Shown: positions 9,647-17,371, numbered from the stretch's first letter. The stretch: DNA of 33,613 bases from an uncultured Verrucomicrobiota bacterium (GCA_913065005.1 CAJYAJ010000013.1:1-33613), one strand, 5' to 3'. A program made the numbers and translations. Notes: generated from the sequence alone by a model not told the origin.

Positions 9647-10030
9647 ATGAAACAAGACCCGTTACCCCCTGATGTTTGGCTATACACGCTCCCCAACGGA
9701 TTCGAAATTAAAGCGGGGAAAACCGATGCCGATAACGACCAACTCAGTTTGAAAATCGCCCGCGCCAATGACTTCTGGTTTCACGTTTCCGGCAGCCCCG
9801 GTAGTCATGTTATTCTGCACCACCCAGCTCAATTAGCCCCCGACCGCGAGACCCTTCGCACAACCGCCGCCGTTGCCGCCTGGCACTCCAAATCCCGCCT
9901 AGCCGGTAAAGCTACAGTCAGCTATACGCAGGCAAAATATGTTAGCAAACCGCGGGGAGCCAAACCCGGATCCGTGACCCTTAAGCGGGCAAAAACACTG
10001 AAGGTTAAGCCTGAACTGCCCGCTGGCTAA
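9647..10030 (+). CDS. Stand-alone NFACT-R (DUF814) domain protein
   Basis: This 127-residue protein consists only of the RNA-binding NFACT-R domain found at the C-terminus of RqcH/Rqc2/NEMF. Recognisable blocks are [17 protein letters not shown] (residues about 41-57), [15 protein letters not shown] (about 77-91) and [20 protein letters not shown] (about 94-113), all in family order. The NFACT-N and coiled-coil parts of full-length RqcH are absent. Full-length proteins act in ribosome-associated quality control. The role of the single-domain form is less clear, but binding to tRNA or ribosomal RNA is a fair inference. The stop (TAA 10028-10030) shares bases with the stop of the convergent rubredoxin gene. 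Confidence 0.88.
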   Translation: MKQDPLPPDVWLYTLPNGFEIKAGKTDADNDQLSLKIARANDFWFHVSGSPGSHVILHHPAQLAPDRETLRTTAAVAAWHSKSRLAGKATVSYTQAKYVSKPRGAKPGSVTLKRAKTLKVKPELPAG

Positions 10031-10203
10031 ACCTCTATCGCCGTGAAATCATCTTTACCAACCCCGCACTCGGGGCACTCCCAATCATCGGGAATATCCT
10101 CAAAGGCAGTGCCTGGTGGAATCCCACCATCCGGGTCGCCCACGGCTGGGTCATAGATCCAACCGCATACATCGCAAATATATTGTATTGTTTTTTCTTC
10201 CAC
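10027..10203 (-). CDS. Rubredoxin
   Basis: This 58-residue iron-binding electron carrier is read from GTG 10201-10203 with a GGGGG-rich ribosome-binding site just upstream. The two Cys pairs that hold the Fe(SCys)4 centre are Cys10-Asp-Val-Cys13-Gly and Cys43-Pro-Glu-Cys46-Gly. Between them lies the typical [19 protein letters not shown] stretch, followed by F-x2-IPDDW. It starts 10 bases after the aspC stop, so the two are probably cotranscribed. Rubredoxin commonly serves oxygen or superoxide detoxification in anaerobes and microaerophiles, so it hints at such a lifestyle; this is an inference. It overlaps the NFACT-R gene by four bases. Confidence 0.96.
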   Translation of the reverse strand: MEEKTIQYICDVCGWIYDPAVGDPDGGIPPGTAFEDIPDDWECPECGVGKDDFTAIEV

Positions 10204-10213
10204 TTTTCACCCC

Positions 10214-11410
10214 CTACGCACGAAGCGCTTCTGCAATCGCATCGCACACATAATCCATATTACCCGACGTCAGGCCTGCCACATTAATGCGCCCGCCCTC
10301 CACAATATAAATGCTTCTCTCCGTCTGCAACCAAGCGACAACCTCATCGCTCAAACCGCTGAAAGAAAACATCCCGCGCTGATCCACAATAAACGAAAAA
10401 TCCTGCTCCACCCCACGCTGTTTTAATCCATCCACAAACGCCCTGCGCATCGCCTTAATCCGTTCACGCATCCCGGCTACTTCCCCAATCCACTCCTCAT
10501 AAAGTGTCTCATCGCTCAGCACCGTACGTGCCGCCAAGCCTCCATGTGCTGGCGGATTTGAATAGTTCACTCGAATAATTTTTTTCACATGGCTCATTGC
10601 CACAGCCGACTCTTCTGCGCTCGGGCTAACGATCGTCAATGCACCCGTACGCTCATTATACAGCGCAAAGTTTTTCGAAAACGAACTCGCGACTAAGAAA
10701 TCAAACCCAGCCGCCGCAAACTTTTCTACGGCCCCACGGTCTGCTTCCATGCTATCGCCAAATCCCTGATACGCAAAATCCAAGAAAGGCAACCACCCCT
10801 GTACGAGCGCTACCTCCACCACGCGGTCCCACTGCTCCGCATTGAGATCCACACCCGTTGGGTTATGGCAACAGACATGCAACAAAACCACATCCCCAGC
10901 CGGAACCTTTTTCAGGGTCTCAAGCATCGCATCAAAATCTACGCCTTGAGTCGCCTTATCATAATAGGGATAATCCTCAATCGCATATCCCGCCGCTGTG
11001 AAGATCCCCTTGTGGTTGGCCCATGTTGGCGTACTCACCCAGATCTTCGCTTCCGGTTTAAATTTCTTAATGAGGTCTGCGCCAACCCGCAAACCTCCGG
11101 TACCGCCTGGCGAATGAATCGTCGCTGCACGCTTCGATTGAATGACCTCACCCTGCTCACCAAACAAAAGCTTCTGAACACTCGCTCCGTAAGCGGCATC
11201 CCCCGGAATCGGTAGATAGCCTTTTGTCGACTGCTCATCCACCAATCGATGCTCCGCCTTCTTGATACAGCTCAAAATAGGCGTGGCACCCTGGTCATCT
11301 TTATAGACTCCAACACCCAAGTTCACCTTCTGCGGATTCGTATCTTTTTTAAACGCTTCGGTTAATCCCAAAATCGCATCGGCAGGAGCTGCCTCTATCT
11401 CTTTCCACAT
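10214..11410 (-). CDS. aspC: Aromatic/aspartate aminotransferase (AspC/TyrB family)
   Basis: This class I PLP-dependent transaminase of 398 residues (E. coli AspC has 396) moves amino groups between aspartate or aromatic amino acids and 2-oxoglutarate. The N-terminus has NLGVGVYKDDQG (30-41). The active site shows HNPTGVD with Asn183, Asp211 in FLDFAYQGFG, and the Schiff-base lysine Lys246 in SSFSKNFALYNERTG. A conserved Arg in GGRINVAGL near residue 376 binds the substrate carboxylate. The AspC versus TyrB preference cannot be decided from sequence alone. It is followed by rubredoxin and is divergent from the methyltransferase gene. Confidence 0.93.
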   Translation of the reverse strand: MWKEIEAAPADAILGLTEAFKKDTNPQKVNLGVGVYKDDQGATPILSCIKKAEHRLVDEQSTKGYLPIPGDAAYGASVQKLLFGEQGEVIQSKRAATIHSPGGTGGLRVGADLIKKFKPEAKIWVSTPTWANHKGIFTAAGYAIEDYPYYDKATQGVDFDAMLETLKKVPAGDVVLLHVCCHNPTGVDLNAEQWDRVVEVALVQGWLPFLDFAYQGFGDSMEADRGAVEKFAAAGFDFLVASSFSKNFALYNERTGALTIVSPSAEESAVAMSHVKKIIRVNYSNPPAHGGLAARTVLSDETLYEEWIGEVAGMRERIKAMRRAFVDGLKQRGVEQDFSFIVDQRGMFSFSGLSDEVVAWLQTERSIYIVEGGRINVAGLTSGNMDYVCDAIAEALRA

Positions 11411-11460
11411 ACTCTCACTTCCTCTCTACTTGTCTCGCTGATAAACAAAGCGAAACATCT

Positions 11461-11517
11461 TTGACAATTGCATACAACTCACGTAAGCAAAACAGATACC
11501 TCGCCACAACGTGTGGC
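11461..11517 (+). promoter_or_regulatory. Possible promoter and 6-bp hairpin upstream of the RsmB-like gene
   Basis: TTGACA at 11461-11466 is a perfect -35 hexamer. The -10 at 17-bp spacing (TAAGCA, 11484-11489) is weak. GCCACA-ACG-TGTGGC (11503-11517) is a perfect short inverted repeat 21 bases before the ATG at 11539, and could be an operator or an mRNA hairpin. Confidence 0.35.
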
Positions 11518-11538
11518 ACAACCTAGAAGTATCATTTT

Positions 11539-12831
11539 ATGAAGAGTCCCTATCCTGCAAAACCACTTCCCGAAAAAGTAATCAACCGTCTCGAGCAAAT
11601 TCTCTTTGAAATTCTGCCGCCGCTGGAAGAGGCCGTTCACAGCGGTCGCCCCGCAGATATAGAACTCTCGCAATGGATGCGTTCGCGCCGCGAGCTCGGC
11701 TCGCGCGACCGCCGCTTTCTCTCGCAAGCTGTTTTTCGTCACTTTCGCTGGATGGGCTGGACGCGCTTGGGTTTGCAGCTTGATCTGCCCGAAGCGGCCC
11801 TGCTCAGTGCCCTGCTCGAAGAACCAACCGAAAGCCAATGGATTCAACACCTTACCCAACATATCACCTTTCCAAGCCCACTGGCACCCTTGGGCGCCTT
11901 GCCGCTCGCAGAAAAGATCGATCAAATAAATCAAACCTTTCAATCCAGCCTCACCGATTCGCATCTGATCACCCCCGATGCTACATCGGTGATTCACCCC
12001 GACGTACTCGCCCGCTCCCTACCCGCCTTTCAACATCGCCCCCCCACATGGATTCGATCACGCATTGGATCCGAAGAGTTATTGAACGCCCTGACCGCAG
12101 AAAACATCCCCGCCGAATCATCGCCCCAACACCCCCATGCGATAGCGATTCCCAGCGGCATCAACCTTCAACAACGGCTCGAAAAAGGTCCCGGTCAATT
12201 TGTTGTACAAGACCTCGCCTCTCAATGTGTAGGCCAAGTCTGCGCTCCACTAGCGGGGCAACTTTGGTGGGATTGTTGTGCCGGCTCCGGCGGAAAATCA
12301 TTACACCTAGCCGATCTGATGAAACAACAAGGCGGCGTACTAGCAAGCGATCCCCGCGAGAGCGCCTTGATCGAACTAAAAAAACGAGCGCGCACCTGTG
12401 GTATCCGCATGATTCAATCCCAAGTACTCGACGCCACCAAAGAAAAACCCGGTACGTATTTATATGATGGCGTACTCGTGGATGCGCCCTGCTCCGGCTG
12501 GGGCACATGGGCGCGAAGCCCCGATGCTCGGTGGCGCACCTCCACCAAAGACGTCCGCCAATCTGCTCGGCGGCAACAAGCCATCTTAAAAAATGCAGCC
12601 CAAGCCGTAAAACCCGGAGGCACCTTGGTTTATGCCGTCTGCACCCTCACACAACCGGAAACCGATCAACAAGCCGCCGCCTTCCTCGAAGCCCATCCTC
12701 ACTTTGAATTAGACCCCTTCCGACACCCCATCACCGGCGAACTCACATCGGGGATGATTCAACTGTTTCCCTCGCAGCACGACGGCATGTTCATCGCGCG
12801 CTTCCGCAAGAAAAACGAAATCGCCACCTAA
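11539..12831 (+). CDS. RsmB/NOP2-family RNA (cytosine-5) methyltransferase
   Basis: This SAM-dependent m5C RNA methyltransferase has 430 residues. The N-terminal part (about 10-95) resembles a NusB/RsmB-type helical RNA-binding domain. The SAM site is WWDCCAGSGGKSLHLA (243-258), with ASDPRESAL (269-277) binding the ribose. Motif IV, VDAPCSGWGTW, carries Cys318, the Cys needed for product release. Motif VI, VYAVCTLTQPET, carries Cys368, the nucleophile. Both Cys are present, so it should be active. RsmB proper targets 16S rRNA C967; whether this paralogue has the same target is unknown. Its stop overlaps the convergent gene by CTAA. Confidence 0.9.
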   Translation: MKSPYPAKPLPEKVINRLEQILFEILPPLEEAVHSGRPADIELSQWMRSRRELGSRDRRFLSQAVFRHFRWMGWTRLGLQLDLPEAALLSALLEEPTESQWIQHLTQHITFPSPLAPLGALPLAEKIDQINQTFQSSLTDSHLITPDATSVIHPDVLARSLPAFQHRPPTWIRSRIGSEELLNALTAENIPAESSPQHPHAIAIPSGINLQQRLEKGPGQFVVQDLASQCVGQVCAPLAGQLWWDCCAGSGGKSLHLADLMKQQGGVLASDPRESALIELKKRARTCGIRMIQSQVLDATKEKPGTYLYDGVLVDAPCSGWGTWARSPDARWRTSTKDVRQSARRQQAILKNAAQAVKPGGTLVYAVCTLTQPETDQQAAAFLEAHPHFELDPFRHPITGELTSGMIQLFPSQHDGMFIARFRKKNEIAT

Positions 12832-13154
12832 CCCTGCAGCAGCTCGACCCGCTCAATCGCAGAACTCAAAAAAGTACGACCACCCAAACGCAACCGAATC
12901 TCCTCCGCATCCGCAGGTGGCAGCTCTAATCGGTTCAACGTTAACAAGCCCTGCAACAGCGTCTCCTCGCCGTGTAATGCAATCCGAACCCGTTGATTCA
13001 GCGGGGTTCCAAATTTCTCTTCCAAACGCTCAAACGCATCCCGACGATTCGCATAAAACTGAAACCAACCCTCCTCGCCTAAATCGCGAGGGAATTCCAG
13101 TAAATCATTCGCTGGAAAATTAAAATCTAGCTGATTCCCCTTTTTCATATCCAT
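12828..13154 (-). CDS. Small conserved-looking protein, perhaps LSm/Sm-like
   Basis: This protein has 108 residues. I do not recognise it with certainty. The N-terminal half is acidic and aromatic (FPRDLGEEGWFQFYANRRDAF), followed by a region with the beta-strand pattern of small LSm-like barrels: NQRVRIALHGEETLLQG, then IRLRLGGRTFLSSAIERVELL at the end. The LRLGGRTF...AIE-like ending is what suggests that fold; it is an inference. ATG codons at 13154 and 13148 are both possible, and neither has a good Shine-Dalgarno. The stop is shared with the methyltransferase gene (CTAA at 12828-12831). Confidence 0.65.
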   Translation of the reverse strand: MDMKKGNQLDFNFPANDLLEFPRDLGEEGWFQFYANRRDAFERLEEKFGTPLNQRVRIALHGEETLLQGLLTLNRLELPPADAEEIRLRLGGRTFLSSAIERVELLQG

Positions 13155-13231
13155 TCGCGCTTCGCTACGCTCGCTATTTCCTCTGTAGATTAACGGTTTC
13201 CTTATTCCACATTATACCCTATCATCCTGGT

Positions 13232-13417
13232 ATGAAAACAATTCATATTTGCCTCACACTAGGCGTCCTTTTTCTAACCAGCTGCGTATCCAGAACCGTA
13301 ACGGAAAAACCTTTAGGCGGAGATAACCCCTCCACAATGGGTCTCATGTCGAAAGAACGTGTCATCGAGAAACAATGGATTTGGATTTGGGAAGACGAAT
13401 ATCAACTCGAGAAATAA
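13232..13417 (+). CDS. Small lipoprotein
   Basis: This 61-residue protein has a signal peptide (MKTIHICLTLGVLFLTSC) and a lipobox ending in Cys18 (Leu15-Thr-Ser-Cys), so it should be lipidated and membrane-anchored. The mature part has only 44 residues, with a Gly/Pro/Ser stretch and a Trp-rich, charged end (KQWIWIWEDEYQLEK). No domain is recognised. It stands alone and ends one base before the encoded 3' end of the convergent tRNA-His. Confidence 0.6.
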   Translation: MKTIHICLTLGVLFLTSCVSRTVTEKPLGGDNPSTMGLMSKERVIEKQWIWIWEDEYQLEK

Positions 13418-13418
13418 T

Positions 13419-13496
13419 TGGGGTGAAAGACGGGATTTGAACCCGCGGCCTCCTGGGCCACAACCAGGCGCTCTAACCAACTGAGCTACAATCACC
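13419..13496 (-). tRNA. tRNA-His (anticodon GTG), with mismatched acceptor stem
   Basis: On the minus strand the gene runs from G-1 to an encoded CCA. The anticodon arm is CCTGG-TTGTGGC-CCAGG, which gives GTG. The D arm TAGCTCAGTTGG and T arm GCGGG-TTCAAAT-CCCGT are normal. The extra 5' G (G-1) and C73 are the identity marks of tRNA-His. The acceptor strands are GTGATTG and CTTTCAC: pairs 1-4 and 7 match, but positions 5-68 and 6-67 are both U-U. Confidence 0.92.
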
Positions 13497-13738
13497 ACTC
13501 GAAAGGCTGTAAAAAATACCCGCCCCCTCTTAAAAATCAACCGTTTTCTTTTCGGAAGTTACGTTCGCACACCCCTATGCCCCATAAACGGCTCTACAAA
13601 AAAAGTTCCATTACTTGCCCTTTAAATTCCTAATAAGAAAAGGGCCCTCATAAATTTGTGTTTATTCATAACTCCTCATCACTGAAATTATATAATAATT
13701 GAACTGAATTATTAGCTACCTAGAGCCACCTAGTCACA

Positions 13739-13828
13739 ACCCTAGCAGGAGTAACGAATACCCTTTTTACCAACTCCATACCCGTTGACGCAGGCACGAA
13801 GTTCTTTAGATTTAGGCTGGTGGAATAG
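13739..13828 (+). pseudogene. Decayed 3' end of a secreted-protein gene ('FFRFR' module)
   Basis: The stretch 13500-13849 (350 bases) holds no intact gene. One frame, open only from 13724, reads AGVTNTLFTN-SIPVDAGTKFFRFRLVE and stops at TAG 13826-13828. This resembles the end of the protein at 90-674 (IPVGESDSQFFRMGFE), and both look like the C-terminal module of Verrucomicrobiota/Kiritimatiellota extracellular proteins. A stop lies just upstream and there is no start codon context, so it is best read as the leftover tail of a lost gene. A 7-bp inverted repeat, GCCCTTT/AAAGGGC (13617-13623 and 13639-13645), lies upstream of it. Confidence 0.5.
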
Positions 13829-13849
13829 AGACGCTTTTTTATGCGCTCA

Positions 13850-14647
13850 TCACTCTTGTGCTAATTCTTGAGAGCGAGCAAATGCACTCTTCATCGCGGC
13901 AGAAATCACTTCCTTTAAAGCTTGTTCATCAAAGGTCTGAATAGCGGCGGCGGTAGTTCCACCTTTCGAGGTAACCCGCTTGCGCAGCTCCACAGGAGCT
14001 TCCTCTGAAGCCGCCAACAGATCGGCCGCTCCGCCAACGGTCTCAATGCACAGCAACCGCGCGGTTGCTTCATCCAGCCCTAGCTCTTTTGCGGAATCAA
14101 TCATCGCTTCCATCAAATAAAACAGATAGGCCGGACCACTGCCGCTTAACGCCGTGACAGCATGCAACTGCTCCTCTTGAACACGAACGGAAACGCCAAC
14201 CGCCTGCATCAGTCGCTCCGTTATTTCCATATCCGACTCCGTTGCCAACGCGCCTTGAGCAATCCCCGAAGCTCCTCGCCCGACTAATGAAGGCGTGTTT
14301 GGCATAACCCGCACCACCCTCAAATCCGATCCAGCAGCAATCGTCTCGGATGTCACGCCCGCCATAATACTGACGACTAGACTATTGGGCGAGAGCTCTG
14401 ATTGCAACGAACCCCATACCTGAGGAAAAACTTGTGGCTTTACCGCTAACACAACCACATCGGCATTCGCCACCGCCCGCGCATTATCTTCTTCCGATCG
14501 AACCCCGTATGCGTGCTGCATCTGATTGCGTCGCTCTTCCAGCGGATCACTCACCGTAACGGCATCAGCCGCAACCACTGCCTTTTTCAAGGCGCCCGCA
14601 ATGATCGCCTCACTCATGTTTCCAGCACCAATAAACGTTATTTTCAT
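13850..14647 (-). CDS. proC: Pyrroline-5-carboxylate reductase
   Basis: This enzyme makes the last step of proline synthesis, NAD(P)H-dependent reduction of pyrroline-5-carboxylate. It has 265 residues from ATG 14645-14647. An upstream extension of 13 codons is open, but MKITFIGAGNMSEAI is the normal start. The Rossmann motif is FIGAGNM (residues 5-11). The family block VMPNTPSLVGRGASG, the dimerisation-domain motif GSGPAYLFYLMEAM and the end block VTSKGGTTAAAIQTF are all present. The start overlaps the yggS stop by ATGA, so the genes are translationally coupled. yggS next to proC is a widespread arrangement. Confidence 0.96.
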   Translation of the reverse strand: MKITFIGAGNMSEAIIAGALKKAVVAADAVTVSDPLEERRNQMQHAYGVRSEEDNARAVANADVVVLAVKPQVFPQVWGSLQSELSPNSLVVSIMAGVTSETIAAGSDLRVVRVMPNTPSLVGRGASGIAQGALATESDMEITERLMQAVGVSVRVQEEQLHAVTALSGSGPAYLFYLMEAMIDSAKELGLDEATARLLCIETVGGAADLLAASEEAPVELRKRVTSKGGTTAAAIQTFDEQALKEVISAAMKSAFARSQELAQE

Positions 14648-15327
14648 CCTCTTGCTCCAAATAAATCCGTTCCGATACGCACCCACGTGCTGCCCTCTTC
14701 AATCGCCACTTCAAGATCATGCGACATTCCCATAGAAAGCTCCGGCAACGGCATCCCCACCTCTTGCTCCAATCGATCACGTAGCTCCCGCAACGCACGG
14801 AAATGCGCTCGTGTTTTCTCGGGATCCGGCGAAAAGGGCGGAATGGTCATTAAGCCATGAACCTCGCAATGACGCGACTCATTCGCCGCTTCTAGTGCCG
14901 CCCGGACCTCCTCAGGCTTAAACCCAAACTTAGCCACATCACCCGCCACATTCACCTGCAGCAAGATCGGTAAGGTTTGCTCCGCATAACGATCAAGCGC
15001 CCGCATCAATTTAAGCGAATCTACCGAATGGATCATATGAAAAAGCTGCGCCGCTAGCTTCGCTTTATTGCTCTGCAAGTGCCCAATCAAATGCCACTGC
15101 AGCCCCTCCGAACACACCGGTACTTTAGCTTGAGCCTCTTGCACCTTATTTTCACCAAAAAAACGCAACCCACACTGCGCCGCTATCTCAACGGCCTCCG
15201 GTGGTTTCGTTTTCGAAACCGCCAGCAATCGAACCTGATCACGCTCTCGCTCGGCGGCAGCACACGCCCGCTCAATCCGCGTCTGCACGACCGCTAATCG
15301 CTCCTCAAAAGCTGTTGTCTCACTCAT
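14644..15327 (-). CDS. yggS: YggS/PLPBP family pyridoxal-phosphate homeostasis protein
   Basis: This protein binds PLP and affects vitamin B6 and amino acid balance in the cytoplasm without a known enzymatic reaction. It has 227 residues, family length. The PLP lysine is Lys39 in LLAVSKTKP. Further family blocks are FGENKVQEAQAK, WHLIGHLQSNKAK, the HSVDSLKL stretch, HGLMTIPPF and LSMGMSHDLEVAIEEGSTWVRIGTDLFG near the end. It lies between holA and proC, one base after holA and overlapping proC by four. Confidence 0.96.
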   Translation of the reverse strand: MSETTAFEERLAVVQTRIERACAAAERERDQVRLLAVSKTKPPEAVEIAAQCGLRFFGENKVQEAQAKVPVCSEGLQWHLIGHLQSNKAKLAAQLFHMIHSVDSLKLMRALDRYAEQTLPILLQVNVAGDVAKFGFKPEEVRAALEAANESRHCEVHGLMTIPPFSPDPEKTRAHFRALRELRDRLEQEVGMPLPELSMGMSHDLEVAIEEGSTWVRIGTDLFGARG

Positions 15328-15328
15328 T

Positions 15329-16429
15329 TTACGACACCCGTTTCTCTCTTCTTCCGCAGACCCGTGCCAACAACGTTTCCATCATCAATTCATGGGGAAC
15401 CGATCCACTCGAAATCATCTGCTCATGCGTCTCCAACGTCAATCGCCGACATGCATCCAATCGCTTCACCGAATGAAGCATTGCCTGCCCTAATAGTTTC
15501 GAGGCGCGGTACCAATGCATCTTCCTCGGATCCGAATGGAGTTGCGCAAAAAAAGCGTCTGCCTGCGGATCAGCTGCCCACTGAATTCGCTGATCCTCCA
15601 ACCGGACCCACCCCGCATCCGCATATTCCCGAAAATGCAATAAATCGCTGAACAAACTCTCCATCGCAATCACCAATCGAATCGCGCTCTCCTTCTGAAA
15701 GAGAAGCCGCCGAAAGATGCGCAACGCATCGCCGAGCTTGCGTTCAGCCACTGCATCCGTAAAATCCCAGATTACCGCCTCTCCGGTCGCAGAGACAATC
15801 GCATCCACATCCGCAATAGATATCTGCCGCTCAGCCCCTTTATAGAGCATTAGCTTATCAAGCTCATTAAAGAGTTGCCGTGTGTCAAAACCGACGCGAT
15901 CAACAAGCCGATCCACACAACCCGCATCCATCGAAAACTCGGCTTCTCGCAACCGCTGTGTGGCACGCTGCAACGCAATGGGCCGCACCTTATAATCTCG
16001 CTCCGGTAAATCATACTCCTGCCAATCCACCACATCCTTGATGCCTTTATAAAAAGCAGACCGACGATCAACCCCCGGACCAGAAACAAGCAAATACTGC
16101 TCCAGCGTCAAGCCTCCCTTTAGATCTGAACCAAGCGAAGCGAGTAGCCCCTTTACCTTGGCATTCTTCATAATTACCGCATGCTTTAAAAACGTAGCAT
16201 CTCGAAGCCACACCACTTTCTTTCCGCCAAATAATCCGACCGTTCTCAACGCAGCTAAAACCCCATCCAACGCATAGATCGCTTCATCGATCGTCGCCGC
16301 CTTCCCCTCCACAACCTCTAAACTGAGTGCCTGCTCCTCAACGGGGCAAACGGCGTCCACCCACTCGCGCGAGTGAGACGTCACCAAATATTCATCGTTG
16401 CCACAAATCAATGCCGCCTGTTTTGCCAT
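15329..16429 (-). CDS. holA: DNA polymerase III subunit delta
   Basis: This clamp-loader subunit opens the beta clamp. It has 366 residues from ATG 16427-16429, chosen because AAGGA lies nine bases upstream. An ATG three codons earlier has no spacing for that site. The N-terminal half shows the HolA pattern: ICGNDEYLV, the alpha-helical TIDEAIYALDGVLAALRTVGLFGGKKVVWLRD block, and LVSGPGVDRRSAFYKG. The middle has DTRQLFNELDKLMLYKG (DNA pol III delta core), and the C-terminal collar domain follows. As in the family, there is no ATP-binding loop. It heads the operon holA-yggS-proC and is divergent from the HIT gene. Confidence 0.92.
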   Translation of the reverse strand: MAKQAALICGNDEYLVTSHSREWVDAVCPVEEQALSLEVVEGKAATIDEAIYALDGVLAALRTVGLFGGKKVVWLRDATFLKHAVIMKNAKVKGLLASLGSDLKGGLTLEQYLLVSGPGVDRRSAFYKGIKDVVDWQEYDLPERDYKVRPIALQRATQRLREAEFSMDAGCVDRLVDRVGFDTRQLFNELDKLMLYKGAERQISIADVDAIVSATGEAVIWDFTDAVAERKLGDALRIFRRLLFQKESAIRLVIAMESLFSDLLHFREYADAGWVRLEDQRIQWAADPQADAFFAQLHSDPRKMHWYRASKLLGQAMLHSVKRLDACRRLTLETHEQMISSGSVPHELMMETLLARVCGRREKRVS

Positions 16430-16503
16430 TCGATTCATCCTTCTCTAAGGGGACGATAATATGGTTTGATCGGGTTTTAGAAAAGAAGTTATCGGAGCAG
16501 ATC

Positions 16504-17001
16504 ATGCATCATTCAATTTGGGCCCCTTGGCGAATGGAATATATCCTACGTGCAAAATCCGGCGACTGCTTTCTTTGCGCCCTCCTCGCCAGCGACGATG
16601 ATCGGGAAAATTTAGTACTCAAACGCGGACCACTCGCCGCCATTATCATGAACCGCTATCCCTACAACGGCGGCCATCTTATGGTAATTCCAAACCGGCA
16701 TCTTGCCAAATTTGAAGAACTGACTTCCGACGAACACATCGCGATTTCAACCGACACCCAAACAGCCATTCATATTTTAAAAACAGTCATGAAGCCTGAT
16801 GGCTTTAACTTGGGCTACAATCTCGGGAGTGCCGCCGGAGCTGGGCTGAAAGAGCATCTCCATCAACACATCGTCCCCCGCTGGGAAGGCGATACCAACT
16901 TCATGCCCGTTGTGGGCGAAACCCACGTCATGCCTCAATCTCTGCTTGCGCTATACGACCAGCTCAAACCCCACTTCGACCACTGCGATCCCACCCACTA
17001 A
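16504..17001 (+). CDS. HIT family protein, Ap4A phosphorylase-like
   Basis: This nucleotide hydrolase or transferase has 165 residues from ATG 16504, with GGAG 7-10 bases upstream. The frame is open further 5', but the long extension has no family likeness. The catalytic triad is His118-Leu-His120-Gln-His122 in KEHLHQHIVPRW. Cys22 and Cys25 form a zinc-type pair near the start. The strings NRYPYNGGHLMVIP, FNLGYNLGSAAGAG and THVMPQSL match the Ap4A-phosphorylase group typified by Mycobacterium Rv2613c rather than the short HINT group. It probably degrades diadenosine tetraphosphate; this is inferred from the family. Confidence 0.9.
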   Translation: MHHSIWAPWRMEYILRAKSGDCFLCALLASDDDRENLVLKRGPLAAIIMNRYPYNGGHLMVIPNRHLAKFEELTSDEHIAISTDTQTAIHILKTVMKPDGFNLGYNLGSAAGAGLKEHLHQHIVPRWEGDTNFMPVVGETHVMPQSLLALYDQLKPHFDHCDPTH

Positions 17002-17004
17002 CAC

Positions 17005-17346
17005 GCCGCCCCAACCGCCCCATTTGCAGGTATCAGCGGTTATATCTGTTCCGGGTTTGAAGGGATACCATATCTGACCAGTGGCTATTTTTCCGAAGGG
17101 GTGACGGGCTTTGCGGGGCTGCGGTTTGAGATTGGAACGAATACGCGCTATGGCTATGTGTTGATCGATGAGAAGCCATCGCTTTGAGGAGGTGGATTTA
17201 TTGTGGAGTATGGCTATGAGTCCGAACCGGACACCGCCTTCACGATCATCCCCGAGCCGGGGTCGGTGGCAATGTGGCTGGGCGGAGCGGGGCTCCTGAC
17301 TCTCTATCGCCGGGAGCGGAACCGAATCAATGGGACGGAGCGGTGA
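17005..17346 (+). pseudogene. Decayed PEP-CTERM protein gene (C-terminal part)
   Basis: The gap 17002-17371 holds a 3' gene remnant. In one frame it reads GYICSGFEGIPYLTSGYF...GLRFEIGTNTRYGYVLIDEKPSL, then TGA (about 17186-17188), then GGGFIVEYGYESEPDTAF-TIIPEPGSVAMWLGGAGLLTLYRRERNR. The end is a complete PEP-CTERM sorting signal: PEPGS, a hydrophobic helix, and an Arg-rich tail. The block before it (LRFEIG...YGYV...YESEP) matches the beta-rich ends of PEP-CTERM proteins. Alignment continues across the TGA without a frame change, so it is a nonsense substitution. There is no start codon context. The plus strand is G-rich here, opposite to its neighbours. Confidence 0.75.
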
Positions 17347-17360
17347 ATACCACCGCTCCG
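17336..17360 (+). terminator. Hairpin terminator after the PEP-CTERM remnant
   Basis: CGGAGCGGTG (17336-17345) pairs perfectly over 10 bp with CACCGCTCCG (17351-17360) around AATAC. It is followed by ATTTTACTCTTTT, a T-rich but not pure tract. It overlaps the last codons of the remnant and lies 11 bases from the convergent yceI stop. For the minus strand there is no T tract. Confidence 0.65.
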
Positions 17361-17371
17361 ATTTTACTCTT

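Noticed and set aside
10035-10247. A 70-codon minus-strand frame over the rubredoxin gene
   Set aside because: The rubredoxin frame in the same place has both Cys pairs and a good ribosome-binding site, so this one is a shadow.
16327-16503. N-terminal extension of the HIT protein
   Set aside because: It overlaps holA, has no family likeness, and the ATG at 16504 has a proper ribosome-binding site.
17186-17188. TGA in the PEP-CTERM fragment as selenocysteine or programmed read-through
   Set aside because: No SECIS-like hairpin or start region is seen and the 5' part of the gene is missing, so decay is simpler.
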